Notes: generated by a model from the sequence alone, not told the origin. Shown: positions 7,903 through 16,699, numbered from the stretch's first letter. The stretch: 50,591 bases of DNA from Xanthomonas arboricola pv. guizotiae (GCF_002940205.1 NZ_MDSK01000037.1:1-50591); one strand, 5' to 3'. A program made the numbers and translations.

Positions 7903-8400
7903 TCACGTCGCCGCCGATGCAGCCTCATACGGCAGCGGGGTGGCGCCGGCAGCACGCAGGCTGGCTTCGGCATGCTGCAGCGAGGGCTCGTCGGCGTCGA
8001 TGATGACCAGGACGCGCCCTGCCTGGATTTCGTCCTCGAATTGGCGGCGCACCGGATCGGGGACGGTGGCGCCGATCAGTGCAGACGACCAGGTGCCGAC
8101 CAAGGCGCCTGCCAGCGCCATGACACCGGCGCCGGCGATGGTGAGGCCGATCGGAGGCACGGCGATGGCGACCAGCCCGGCGACCAGGCCCGCAGCGCCA
8201 CCCGTGGCGGCGCCGCGCGCGGCAGCAGGGAGAAAATCCGTCTTGGCGTCCTTGCGTTCATCGGGAATGCCTTCCAGCTCGATATCCGAACGGGCAATCA
8301 ACGACAGCGCATCGTTGTCGATGCCGGCACTGCGTGCGGCCTGCATGACGCATTGCGCACTCTCGATATCGGGCGTGCTGTAGACACGGCGCAGTTTCAT
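7903..8400 (-). CDS. Uncharacterised protein with glycine-rich membrane hairpin
   Basis: This 165-residue protein starts with a small alpha/beta-looking domain (MKLRRVYSTPDIESAQCVMQ) followed by a Gly/Ala-rich double membrane segment (about 70-115) whose repeated GxxxG/AxxxG spacing is of the glycine-zipper kind. It ends in another alpha/beta stretch with VLVIIDADEPS. The layout resembles proteins with an N-terminal general-stress 17M-like domain, but I cannot assign it firmly. The start at 8400 has GGGAG 7 bases upstream and removes a non-conserved basic N-terminal extension. It follows the permease gene by 88 bases on the opposite end and is not obviously in an operon with it. Confidence 0.75.
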   Translation of the reverse strand: MKLRRVYSTPDIESAQCVMQAARSAGIDNDALSLIARSDIELEGIPDERKDAKTDFLPAAARGAATGGAAGLVAGLVAIAVPPIGLTIAGAGVMALAGALVGTWSSALIGATVPDPVRRQFEDEIQAGRVLVIIDADEPSLQHAEASLRAAGATPLPYEAASAAT

Positions 8401-8488
8401 CGCAAGCTCCCAAGCAGGTGAGAGTTGCAGCCTTGGACGCGCGCGGTTAGTCGTGCGTGATCGCTGTGCGAGCATCCTGCGAAAACCG

Positions 8489-9796
8489 CTACGCAGGCTT
8501 GCGCGGAAACAGGTAGATCACCCAACCCACCAGCAACGCCACCCCGGCGGCCGCCAGGTTCTGCCAGCTGGCGCTGGCGAGCAGGCCCAGCGACAGCAGC
8601 AGCGCCGCGACGGGGATGGCCGGCCCGCCAGGCAGGCGCAAGGTGTCGGTGCGTTGCCGGTAGCGACGCGCCAGCACGATCACTGCCGCGGCGGTACCGA
8701 TATAGGCGAATAACCGCGTGACCATCGACAGCAATGCCAGCTGCGTAAACGAGCCCGACACCGCCAGCGCCAGCGACAGCACGCCCTGGGTCAGCACTGC
8801 CGCAGCCGGGGTGTGGAAGCGCGGATGCACGCGTGCCAGGAATGCGGGGCCGTAGCCATCCTGTGCCAGCGCAAACAGAAAGCGCGGCCCGAGCATGACC
8901 GTATTGCTGGTGGTGCCGAGGATGGAAATGGTGGCGCCCACGGTGAGGATCAGCGCCAGCGCCTCGCCACCGAAACGGCTTGCGGCATCGGCCAATGGCG
9001 TGGGCGAGGCGGCAAGATTGGGCAGCGTGCCCTGTGCGACGACCTGGACCGCGGCGTAGATCAAGGTGACGGTGACGATCATGGTGATCAACGCAAACGG
9101 CACGTCGCGGCGTGGGTTGCGGTATTCGCCAGCGGCCGCAGGAATGTTTTCGAAGCCTGCATAGGCAAACAGCAGCAGCAAGGCCGCTTCGCCCAGATTG
9201 CCCAGGTCGCGCAGATCCGGCGTGGTGCCGGCAAAGGCCCACGACCAGTCCACGTAGAACAGGCCGATGGCCACGAACAGCAGCAGCGGCACCAGCTTGC
9301 CGATCACCAGTGCGATGCCGGTACGCGCCGCCGATTTCACGCCGATCACGTTGATGGCGGTGAGCAGACCCAGGGAGCCGACGACCACCAGCAAGCGCGC
9401 CCAGTGATCGGTCGCCACGGTCGGCCAGAACCGCGCCACCGCATCGGTCAGGCCGTTGCTCAATGCCGCTGCCGAACTGATGCGCGTGAGCCAGATCATC
9501 CAGCCGATCTGAAAGCCGACCAGCGGGCCGAACGCCTCACGCGTGTACAGGTAACTGCCGCCCGGCGTGTCGAAATAACTGGCCGCCTGCGCGTAGCACA
9601 ACACCAGCAACGCCACCGCCAGGCCGGCCAGCATCACCGCCCACAGGCTCATCGGCCCCAGCAGTGCTGCGGTGGCCGCAGGCAGCAGATAGATGCCGCT
9701 GCCGATGACATCGTTGATCGACAGGCCGACGATCTGCCAACGGCTGACCACGCGGACCAGGCCAGTGGAATCGGGTGCAGGAGCCGGTGTGCTCAT
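8489..9796 (-). CDS. APC-family amino acid permease
   Basis: The 435-residue protein is an amino acid-polyamine-organocation superfamily transporter with about 12 hydrophobic segments. The first helix carries the family signature: NDVIGSGIYLLPAATAA, where the GSGI break binds substrate, and FAYAGFENIPAAAGEYRNPRRDVP is the typical TM6 and following loop. It sits in the inner membrane and would import (or exchange) amino acids or small peptides' products. Its ATG at 9796 overlaps the TGA of the upstream L,D-transpeptidase-like gene (ATGA), with GGGAGG as ribosome-binding site, so the two are translationally coupled. Position at the end of a murein-peptide operon suggests it handles D- or L-amino acids released from wall peptides; that is inference, and specificity is not readable from sequence. 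Confidence 0.85.
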   Translation of the reverse strand: MSTPAPAPDSTGLVRVVSRWQIVGLSINDVIGSGIYLLPAATAALLGPMSLWAVMLAGLAVALLVLCYAQAASYFDTPGGSYLYTREAFGPLVGFQIGWMIWLTRISSAAALSNGLTDAVARFWPTVATDHWARLLVVVGSLGLLTAINVIGVKSAARTGIALVIGKLVPLLLFVAIGLFYVDWSWAFAGTTPDLRDLGNLGEAALLLLFAYAGFENIPAAAGEYRNPRRDVPFALITMIVTVTLIYAAVQVVAQGTLPNLAASPTPLADAASRFGGEALALILTVGATISILGTTSNTVMLGPRFLFALAQDGYGPAFLARVHPRFHTPAAAVLTQGVLSLALAVSGSFTQLALLSMVTRLFAYIGTAAAVIVLARRYRQRTDTLRLPGGPAIPVAALLLSLGLLASASWQNLAAAGVALLVGWVIYLFPRKPA

Positions 9797-10569
9797 CGTG
9801 CTGCCTCCCTCAACTCGGGCAACTGCCAGCGGGCTTGCAGGCGCGCGTATTCGGCACGTGGCAACAGCACGAACAGCGGCTTGTCGTCGGGTTTCAACCA
9901 GGCCAGCAGGCGTTGCATATCGGCCGGCGCCATCGCGGTGCAGCCGGCGGTGAACTGGCCCGGTGAGCGCCACAGGTGCGCAAAGATGCAGCTGCCGCGC
10001 CCGGGAACCGCGTCGGGATTGTGGGCGATCACGAAGCCCTCGCTGTAACGCGCATCGCCGGGATGTTGCAGATCCAGGCGCATCGGTTCGGTCGACCCGG
10101 CCACTGCGGCCTCACCGACCTGCGCGGCATCGACGATGCGGTTGTACAGCGGCGAACTCGGCACATCCATGCAGTAGTGGGTGGCGCGCATCGCCTGGTA
10201 CGGCATGGCGCTGTCGATCCGTTGCGCGTAACCGAAGGCCGGGCCGATCGCGAATACGCCGGCCGGGCTGCGGCCGTCGCCTTCGCGCTTCTGCGGGCCT
10301 TGCGCCTGCGCCGGGTGCAGGCCATCGCCCCAGGCACTGCCATGCCGCCCGAGCGCGACCGCAAAGCCCGGTGCGGCCGGTTGCCAATGGCCGTCCACAC
10401 GGGTGAACGTCTGCAGGCGCGCCTGGGTGCTGTCCCAGTCCGGCGTGGTCACCACGATCAACGCGCGCGCTTGATTCAGGGCATCGATCGGCCCGGCAGC
10501 GATGGCAACGCTGCTGCAGCTCGCCAGCGCCAACAGCGCAACGGATCGAAACAAGGTGGCAAGGCGCAT
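9793..10569 (-). CDS. L,D-transpeptidase (YkuD-fold) family protein, probable lipoprotein
   Basis: This 258-residue envelope protein has a YkuD-type catalytic region near its C-terminus: an HLW-containing strand followed by SPGQFTAGCTAM, matching the family's His then S/T-x-G-C-x pattern with the nucleophilic Cys. YkuD enzymes form 3-3 crosslinks, attach proteins to peptidoglycan or hydrolyse such bonds. The N-terminus is a signal peptide with a possible lipobox LASC (Cys18), although cleavage by signal peptidase I after AIAA is also possible. The start at 10569 has GGAG 8 bases upstream. The gene sits between the dipeptide epimerase and the permease, supporting a role in wall-peptide metabolism rather than lipoprotein tethering, but activity is unproven. 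Confidence 0.82.
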   Translation of the reverse strand: MRLATLFRSVALLALASCSSVAIAAGPIDALNQARALIVVTTPDWDSTQARLQTFTRVDGHWQPAAPGFAVALGRHGSAWGDGLHPAQAQGPQKREGDGRSPAGVFAIGPAFGYAQRIDSAMPYQAMRATHYCMDVPSSPLYNRIVDAAQVGEAAVAGSTEPMRLDLQHPGDARYSEGFVIAHNPDAVPGRGSCIFAHLWRSPGQFTAGCTAMAPADMQRLLAWLKPDDKPLFVLLPRAEYARLQARWQLPELREAAR

Positions 10570-10859
10570 GCAGGCTCCGGGGGAATGATCGAACGGGGAC
10601 GAGTCTGGGATCGATACACGGTTGACGGAGACAGTGCGCTGCTCTGGTGCCGCGTTGGGCACACCATCCTGTCGCTACTGTACTCAGCAATGCGGCCGTG
10701 TGTTGCATGCGCGGGCAAGGACCAGTCGGGATGGTCGGTGGGCATGGTGCAGGCAGCGTACGCCGTTCGCTGTGCGGATGACTGCATGCTCGGAAGCGGT
10801 GAGGCGCCGCGCCTGGACCAACGCGGCCTGGAGATCCAACTGGCGTCTTAGCCGGCAAG

Positions 10860-11957
10860 TCAAGCCGGCAGGAGTTCCAGCCCGCGGATGCGGCGGATGC
10901 CCAGGCCGGGCGAGTCGTCGATCTGGATCTGGGCATCGTCGAAGTGCACGCCGCCCTCGGTGGGATCGAACTGCCCGAGCGCGGGCGCATCCAGATCCGC
11001 CAGGGTGATGCTGTCGGCCTTGGCCACCGCCAGATGCACTGCCGCAGCCACGCTGATGCTGGATTCGATCATGCAGCCGATCATGCACGGCACGCCGTAC
11101 AAGCCAGCGATATCGGCGATGCGGATTGCGTTGGATAGCCCGCCGGTCTTCATCAGTTTGATGTTGACGATATCGGCGGCGCGGCGCTGGATGAGGTCGA
11201 TCACCTGGACCGGCGAGAACACGCTTTCGTCGGCCATCACCGGTGTGTCGATCCGCGCGGTGACAAACGCAAGTCCGTCGATGTCCGTGGCCTTGACCGG
11301 CTGCTCCACCAGTTCCATCGCGATGCCGGCGTGTTCCAGTGCACGCATGGTGCGCACTGCCTGTTTGGGCGTCCAGCCCTGGTTGGCATCCAGGCGCAGC
11401 GATGCGCGACCAGCGACGGCGGCATGTATCGCCGTGATCCGCTCGAGGTCCGAGCCGCTGTCCTTGCCGACCTTGATCTTCAGCGATCGATAGCCGCGTG
11501 CGAGCGCGGATTGCGCTGCGGCCACCATCACGTCGATGCTGTCGACGCTGATGGTGATGTCGGTGGTGATGCGCGGCATGCCGCCGCCGAGCGCCCGGTA
11601 GAGCGGGGTGCCCAGGGCCTGCGCCCACAGGTCGTAGAGCGCGATCTCCACCGCCGCCTTGGCGCTGGTGTTGCGCTCCAGCGCGTGTTGCACCAGCGCG
11701 CATAGCCGGTTGAGATCGGCCACGTCCTGGCCGATCAACGTCGGCCCGATGCAATGCTGGATCGCAGCGATGATGGAGCCGTGCGTATCGCCGGTGATCG
11801 GGGCGGTGGCCGGCGCAGCGCCATAGCCGATGTGGCCGCTATCGGCCTGCAGCAGCACCACCACGTCCTCGATCGCCTGCACGGTACGCACTGCTGTCTT
11901 GAACGGGGTCTTCAACGGCACGCGCAGCATGCCGAGGCGAAAGCCGGTGATCTTCAT
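10860..11957 (-). CDS. dgcA: Dipeptide epimerase, L-Ala-D/L-Glu type (enolase superfamily)
   Basis: The 365-residue protein is a muconate-lactonising subgroup member of the enolase superfamily and most resembles L-Ala-D/L-Glu epimerases (E. coli YcjG, Bacillus YkfB). These interconvert the glutamate stereochemistry of the murein dipeptide so that it can be hydrolysed by ordinary peptidases. Visible active-site elements are the KxK of SLKIKVG, metal ligands in RLDANQGW, ELVEQPV and MADESVF, and the second catalytic Lys in VNIKLMKTGG. The N-terminal capping domain covers about residues 1-125. Its ATG overlaps the stop codon of the NlpC/P60 gene (ATGA), so the endopeptidase and epimerase are translationally coupled, exactly the pairing seen in Bacillus ykfBC. 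Confidence 0.9.
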   Translation of the reverse strand: MKITGFRLGMLRVPLKTPFKTAVRTVQAIEDVVVLLQADSGHIGYGAAPATAPITGDTHGSIIAAIQHCIGPTLIGQDVADLNRLCALVQHALERNTSAKAAVEIALYDLWAQALGTPLYRALGGGMPRITTDITISVDSIDVMVAAAQSALARGYRSLKIKVGKDSGSDLERITAIHAAVAGRASLRLDANQGWTPKQAVRTMRALEHAGIAMELVEQPVKATDIDGLAFVTARIDTPVMADESVFSPVQVIDLIQRRAADIVNIKLMKTGGLSNAIRIADIAGLYGVPCMIGCMIESSISVAAAVHLAVAKADSITLADLDAPALGQFDPTEGGVHFDDAQIQIDDSPGLGIRRIRGLELLPA

Positions 11958-13366
11958 GGGGAGCCAAGCGGTGCAATGCGTTGGATGCGGGTGATGTGGT
12001 CGACGAACGGTGTGCCGTCGCTGGCGAGCAAGGGCAGCAGCGGCGTCACCGACACGCCGTTCAAGCGCGCACGCTGCACGTTGCCGGCTGCATCGCGGTA
12101 ACTGGCGCCGGCCACGTCATGGATCACCCATGGCGCACCGCGCTCGTGTCCGATCACCAGCATCACATGACCGGGGATGTAGATCAGGTCGCCGACCCGC
12201 AGTCGTGCAAGTTGTTGCAGGCGCTGCGGCAGTGCTGCCTGCGCCTGGAACGGAACGTTCAGCAGTGCCGGGCTGCGTGCCTGGTCGCCGGTATTGCGCG
12301 GCAATGCGACGCCCAGGCTGCGATACACATCCAGCACGAAACCGCTGCAGTCGCGCGCATCGTAATCGTTGCCCCAGCCATAGCGTTCGCCGAGAAATTT
12401 GAACGCCTGCAGCAACAACGCCGCCGGCGTGGCCGGCAGCGGGCCAACGCGTACGTCGGCACCGCGCGGGATCAGTGCCGGCACCAGCTGCAAGCGACCA
12501 TTACTGTTGCGCCGCGGCAACTGCACGACCTGGGCGGCCTGCGGCAGCTGCCCGTTGACCGGCTGCTGCGGCGGCCAGTCGCGAAGCAGCGGCACGCTGG
12601 TACCCATGTCCAGCGCCAGTGCGGAGATGGCGGGTAGCTCCGGGGTGTAGGCGCTTTGCACGCGTGCGCCGGTGACCACCAGCCGTGGGCGGCGTTGTGC
12701 ATAATCCAGCACTTCCTCACGCGTGCCCACGGCAAGCCGGTCGGCGGCGATCCAGGCCGCATAGTTGGCCGCCAGCACGAAGTGCCATGCACCATCGGCG
12801 CTGGTGTGCAGCACCGCCACCGGTGTACCGGGATAGAGCGCCGATTCCTGGAAGCGGTCGATATCGTGGTCGTCGGTGGTGCTGAACACGCGTTGCGCGG
12901 TGGGGAAGGTGCGCAGTGCCGCGCGCTGCACCACCAGTGCAAACCGTGGCGTGACCTGTGCGGGCAGTGCATCCAGTGCCAGGGCGTGGCGCAGTGTCGC
13001 AAGGCGCGAGGCATCGATGCTGTGGCCTTCGCTGTCGTACAGCGCACGCGTCGGCATGGCCGACAGCGTTTCGATGTGCGCGCGCACCTCGGCCGCCGGC
13101 AGCACCTCGGCCAGCTGCGACAGGTCGTGCATGGAGCCATCGTCACGCAGCAAACGCGCATTGAAGCCGGCGATCTGTGCGGCAGTCATGCGCAGCGTCT
13201 GCGCGTTGCCAGTGCGCTGGATCCAGTAGTCGGCGGTCAGCTGCGCATCGCTGGCCGCAAACGGTGCCGTGTGCGGTATCGGGGTGGCAGGCGTTGCCGC
13301 AGCGGCACTGCAGGGCAGTCCAGTGACCAGCAGCAACAACGTCAGCAGGCGGCGCGACAGTGGCAT
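11954..13366 (-). CDS. SH3-domain NlpC/P60 murein endopeptidase (YkfC-like)
   Basis: This 470-residue protein has a signal peptide (MPLSRRLLTLLLLVTGLPCSAAAA), an N-terminal helical domain, two bacterial SH3-like domains (roughly residues 150-300) and a C-terminal NlpC/P60 cysteine peptidase. The nucleophile is the Cys of DCSGFV (about residue 340); the catalytic His lies in PGHVMLVIG and the third polar residue is likely the His in VIHDVAG. Family members cut the D-Glu to diamino-acid bond of stem peptides, giving L-Ala-D-Glu. It is coupled by ATGA to the epimerase gene that would process that product. The ATG at 13366 gives a clean signal peptide; a longer upstream frame exists but lacks one. 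Confidence 0.9.
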   Translation of the reverse strand: MPLSRRLLTLLLLVTGLPCSAAAATPATPIPHTAPFAASDAQLTADYWIQRTGNAQTLRMTAAQIAGFNARLLRDDGSMHDLSQLAEVLPAAEVRAHIETLSAMPTRALYDSEGHSIDASRLATLRHALALDALPAQVTPRFALVVQRAALRTFPTAQRVFSTTDDHDIDRFQESALYPGTPVAVLHTSADGAWHFVLAANYAAWIAADRLAVGTREEVLDYAQRRPRLVVTGARVQSAYTPELPAISALALDMGTSVPLLRDWPPQQPVNGQLPQAAQVVQLPRRNSNGRLQLVPALIPRGADVRVGPLPATPAALLLQAFKFLGERYGWGNDYDARDCSGFVLDVYRSLGVALPRNTGDQARSPALLNVPFQAQAALPQRLQQLARLRVGDLIYIPGHVMLVIGHERGAPWVIHDVAGASYRDAAGNVQRARLNGVSVTPLLPLLASDGTPFVDHITRIQRIAPLGSP

Positions 13367-13676
13367 GAAGAGGGCTCTTGATGGATGCAGCGACTGGCGA
13401 GGCTTTTTACAGGCAATCACGACCGCAGGCGCGCGGACCTGCGCCGACCGCGCCGGCCTGTAGTGTACGCATGCGCAGGTATCCCCGGTGCGTGTCGCAT
13501 GGCGCAGCGGCGCCGTAAGGTCTGTCGGCCTCTGCGCACGCGCAGTCTGCCTGCCACCGGCCGCAGCCGCGTGCTGTACGCCATCGCCCGCACGGCAGAT
13601 AATGGGCGCATCGCCTGCGCGACCCGTCAGGGTGCCGGTGCAGCGCAAGCCCTTGCCGTTTCGCCAGGAGAATCCG
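13367..13676. promoter_or_regulatory. Divergent control region between the two murein-peptide arms
   Basis: This 310-base stretch has no gene. It separates the minus-strand endopeptidase-epimerase operon from the plus-strand amidase gene and must hold promoters for both. A GATAAT box about 70 bases before the amidase start (near 13596) is a possible -10, and TACACT near 13460 on the minus strand is a weak candidate for the other arm; convincing -35 boxes were not seen. No clear operator palindrome was found. Confidence 0.45.
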
Positions 13677-14483
13677 ATGTCCCCTGCTCCCACGCTGTCG
13701 CCATCGCCCTGGCTACGCGCCGCGCTGTGTCTGGTGGTGCTGTCGCTGGGGGCGTGCGCGCATGCGCCGCAACGCAACCCGCTGGCCCAGTGGGTGCCCT
13801 CGCCCAACTACGACGCGCGGCGGCCGATCCTGATCGTGCTGCATTTCACCGACCAGCAATCGGTGCCGCAGAGCCTGGGCACGCTGCGCGGGCGCAATAG
13901 CGGCGGCCGGGTCAGTGCGCACTATCTGATCGGCGAGGATGGCGCGCGCTATCAACTGGTCGGCGACGACCAGCGCGCCTGGCATGGCGGCGCCGGGCGC
14001 TGGGGCACCATCACCGACATCAATTCCGCCTCGATCGGCATCGAACTGGACAACGACGGCAGCGAGCCGTTCGCGCCCGCCCAGATCGACAGCCTGCTGG
14101 TGTTGCTGGACGACCTGTGCACCCGCCTGCGTATCCCGCGCACGCAGATCGTCGGTCATGAAGACGTGGCGCCGACCCGCAAGAACGATCCCGGCCCGTT
14201 GTTTCCATGGAAGCGCCTGGCCGACGCCGGCTTCGGCCGCTGGCCCGCCGCCGATGCCCCCGCTGCACCGGCGGGTTTCGATCCCTGGCAGGCGCTGGCC
14301 CTGCTCGGCTACAGCCTCGACGATCCCGCCGCCACGCTGCAGGCATTTCACCATCACTACCGCGGCAGCGACGCCCGTACGCTGGATGCGGAGGATCTGC
14401 GCATCCTGCATGCGTTGACCGGGTCGCTGCGACCACTCCGCTTGCCGGCTGCGGCAGAGCAGCTTGAGAGCGAAGGTTCATAG
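13677..14483 (+). CDS. amiD: N-acetylmuramoyl-L-alanine amidase, AmiD-like lipoprotein
   Basis: The 268-residue protein has a lipoprotein signal ending in LGAC (Cys27) and an Amidase_2 (AmpD-type) zinc domain. Zinc ligands expected in this fold are seen as H56 (IVLHFTD), H161 (VGHEDVAP) and D171 (RKNDPGP); AHYLIGEDG and AWHGG are other family landmarks. A C-terminal helical module (about 205-265) resembles the peptidoglycan-binding domain that follows the catalytic domain in E. coli AmiD. AmiD is anchored in the outer membrane facing the periplasm and splits the amide between MurNAc or anhydroMurNAc and L-Ala, releasing stem peptides. AGGAG precedes the ATG at 13677. It is divergent from the endopeptidase operon, so the enzymes form one functional cluster. 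Confidence 0.92.
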   Translation: MSPAPTLSPSPWLRAALCLVVLSLGACAHAPQRNPLAQWVPSPNYDARRPILIVLHFTDQQSVPQSLGTLRGRNSGGRVSAHYLIGEDGARYQLVGDDQRAWHGGAGRWGTITDINSASIGIELDNDGSEPFAPAQIDSLLVLLDDLCTRLRIPRTQIVGHEDVAPTRKNDPGPLFPWKRLADAGFGRWPAADAPAAPAGFDPWQALALLGYSLDDPAATLQAFHHHYRGSDARTLDAEDLRILHALTGSLRPLRLPAAAEQLESEGS

Positions 14484-14573
14484 GTGCATCGTGGTCGCGT
14501 TCGCCATCCTGGCGACCCGATTCGGACGTGATGGCCGACGTGCAATGTCCGCCTTGATTACGGAGGAAGAACG

Positions 14574-15319
14574 ATGAGGCAAATCAGGTCGGTACGCAGA
14601 TTGCGTCGGCGGGTTCGGGGAGCGCTCTGTCAGGCACTGCTGTCGATCGCGGTGATGCCCTTGGTTGCCGCAGCTGCCGAGGTGCATGTCTCTTCGGCAA
14701 CAACCGCCGCACAAGCCGGTCTGGTCGACGTGCAGGGCCTTGCGCCGGAGATCGCGGTGGACATGCGTTATGCGGGCAGCAACAACTTCACCGGGCGCGT
14801 GGTGCCGGGGTATGAGGCGCCACATGCTATCTGCTGCGTCCGGCGGCGCAGGCGCTGGCGCGGGTGGCGCGGTCGCTCGAGGCCCAGGGATATCGGCTGC
14901 AGGTGTTCGACTGCTACCGGCCGGTGCGGGCGGTGCAGGCCTTCGTGGCCTGGGCTGCGGATCTGCAGGATCAGTCGACCAAGGCGCAGTACTACCCGCG
15001 TGTGGACAAGCGCGCGCTGCTGGGCGACTACATTGCCGAGACTTCCGGGCATAGCCGTGGCGCAACGCTGGACCTGGGCCTGCTCGATTGCCGGCAGGGC
15101 CCGTGCCAGCCGGTGGCGATGGGCACCGACTTCGATTTCTTCGATGCGCGTGCGCATACCGATGCGCGCGACATCAGTCCTGCCCAGCGTGCCCACCGCC
15201 AGCAGCTGTTGCGTGCCATGGCGGCGGAGGGATTTGCCAACTATCCGATGGAGTGGTGGCATTTCACCTTCCGTCCCGAGCCGATGCCGGATACCGCGTT
15301 CGATGTGCCGGTCAACTGA
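14574..15319 (+). pseudogene. ddpX: D-alanyl-D-alanine dipeptidase (VanX/DdpX-like), frameshifted
   Basis: The reading frame starts well: GGAGGAAG ribosome-binding site, ATG at 14574, a signal peptide, then LAPEIAVDMRYAGSNNFTGRVVPGYEAP as in VanX-family enzymes. After Ala-Pro (about 14819-14822) the homologous continuation TCYLLRPAAQALA is in the +2 frame, so one base appears to be missing. From there the second frame runs intact to 15319 and contains the full zinc site: SGHSRGATLDL (His and Asp ligands) and EWWHF (catalytic Glu and His). Restoring one base would give about 248 residues, normal for the family. As it stands the protein would be truncated or misread. VanX-type enzymes split D-Ala-D-Ala in the periplasm or cytoplasm. 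Sequencing error cannot be excluded. Confidence 0.85.
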
Positions 15320-15399
15320 GCAACCGCGCCGCAGTGGGTGACTCCGGCCACCGTGCTGTCCATGTGGTGCATCACCCTACGCTGCTGCAAGGAATTGCC

Positions 15400-15597
15400 A
15401 TGTCCGACCCGGAACGCTTCATCGATATCGCCTGCCCGTATTGCGGGGAGTGGATCACCCTGACACTGGATCTGACCGGCGGCGACCAGCATTACATCGA
15501 AGATTGTCAGGTGTGCTGCAAGCCGATCTCGGTCAGCGTGCAATGGGATGAGGAAGGCGAGGCGCAGGTGAGTGCGCGCGGGCAGGACGATGCGTGA
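15400..15597 (+). CDS. CPXCG motif cysteine-rich small protein
   Basis: The 65-residue acidic protein carries CPYCG at residues 12-16 and a second CQVCCK about 25 residues later, together a likely four-cysteine zinc ribbon. This is the CPXCG cysteine-rich family, widespread in gammaproteobacteria and without known function. AAGGA lies 6 bases before the ATG at 15400, and the start MSDPERFIDIACPYCG is typical. It lies 80 bases after the frameshifted dipeptidase on the same strand; no functional link is evident. Confidence 0.88.
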   Translation: MSDPERFIDIACPYCGEWITLTLDLTGGDQHYIEDCQVCCKPISVSVQWDEEGEAQVSARGQDDA

Positions 15598-15734
15598 GCG
15601 CGGCGTGCCGCGGCATCGGGCACTCGTAGCGCCTGGCCGATCCGCGTTCGCGTAAGCGCTCGCGCTTGCTGCTTGGGCCGGGATCCATCACCCGCAACCG
15701 CTAGACTGATGCGCCTGCTGCCTGGATCGTCACG

Positions 15735-16112
15735 ATGAATCTGCCCCTGCACTTCGGTCTGCTCGGTTCGCTGGAGGCTGGCCTGATCGCGTTGGTGCTG
15801 GGCGTATTGGTCTTCGCTGTAGTCGAGCACATCGGCCGGCGTCTGCACTTCACCCACGGGCACACGCTGGGCATCGCCTGTCTGCTCGCAGTCGCCATCG
15901 GCGGCGGCTACGACATCTGGAATCTCGTCTACACCAGCATCGTGCGGCTGGAGTCCCCGCTGTATGCGCGCCTGGCATTGGCCAAGATCCACGATCCCAA
16001 TGAATTGGGATCGCGGGTGATCCTGGACGTGGCTGGGGCGATCGCCGGTGTCGTTATGGGTTGGAAACTGTTCAGTTCCGGAAGCTGGGATGACGAGGCG
16101 CCGAATGCGTAA
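15735..16112 (+). CDS. Uncharacterised small membrane protein
   Basis: No family is recognised. The 125-residue protein has three hydrophobic segments, at about 10-30, 42-60 and 94-112, with a His-rich loop (RRLHFTHGHT) after the first. The charged C-terminus ends WDDEAPNA. The ATG at 15735 has only weak Shine-Dalgarno matches. It is flanked by intergenic sequence on both sides (about 140 and 220 bases), so it is probably transcribed alone. Coding character is supported by third-position GC and by the lack of a better frame. Confidence 0.7.
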   Translation: MNLPLHFGLLGSLEAGLIALVLGVLVFAVVEHIGRRLHFTHGHTLGIACLLAVAIGGGYDIWNLVYTSIVRLESPLYARLALAKIHDPNELGSRVILDVAGAIAGVVMGWKLFSSGSWDDEAPNA

Positions 16113-16336
16113 ATTTACGTTATGAAATGCGGCGCGGTTCGCAGATTTCGATGCATTGAATGCGCTGCTTCTGTTTGGCTCACCGCTGGCTAACAGATGG
16201 CTAGACGCAAATATCCAAGCGGTGGTTAAGAGGATGTTTTGCGCGAAATTGCGGCGGGTTTCGCGTTCATTCGGGCTGGGTAAGGTGGGGCCATGTGCGG
16301 CGACACCGCGCATTCCCAAGCCAAGGAGACCACCCA

Positions 16337-16699
16337 ATGAAGAATCGCAACCGCACCTCGCTGCTCGCCGCCACTGCCGCTCTTGCCGCCGCCCTGGCGC
16401 TGCCGGCGATGGCGCAGAGTACGCAGCAGGATGCCGCCGCGACCTCGGCCCAGTCGGGCAGTTCTGCCACCAGCGCGGCGCAGCCTGCGCAGTCCGGCGG
16501 CGGCCAGACCTGGGCGAGTGTCGACACCGACAGCGACGGTGCCATCAGCACGCAAGAGGCCCAGGCCAACGCCGGGCTTGCGCGGATCTTCAACGACGCC
16601 GATTCCGATAAGAACGGCAAGCTGACCCCAGATGAATACAAGGCGTTTGTCGCCAAGCAGCAGGGCGGCGCGGCGGGAAGTGGGTCGCAGGGCAACTGA
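16337..16699 (+). CDS. Secreted EF-hand protein 1
   Basis: The 120-residue protein has a signal peptide (about 27 residues, ending PAMAQS), a Ser/Ala/Gln-rich linker and a pair of canonical 12-residue EF-hand loops: DTDSDGAISTQE and DSDKNGKLTPDE, each with Asp/Asn at positions 1, 3 and 5, Gly at 6 and Glu at 12. It should therefore bind two calcium ions in the periplasm or outside the cell. AAGGAG lies at good spacing before the ATG at 16337. A Gly/Ser/Gln-rich tail follows the second loop. A second, related EF-hand gene lies 255 bases downstream. Roles of such bacterial calcium-binding proteins are mostly unknown. Confidence 0.88.
   Translation: MKNRNRTSLLAATAALAAALALPAMAQSTQQDAAATSAQSGSSATSAAQPAQSGGGQTWASVDTDSDGAISTQEAQANAGLARIFNDADSDKNGKLTPDEYKAFVAKQQGGAAGSGSQGN

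Noticed and set aside
14864..15319. Second half of the dipeptidase as an independent gene starting at GTG 14864
   Set aside because: It would lack the first third of the VanX fold and has no ribosome-binding site; a frameshift in one gene explains both frames.
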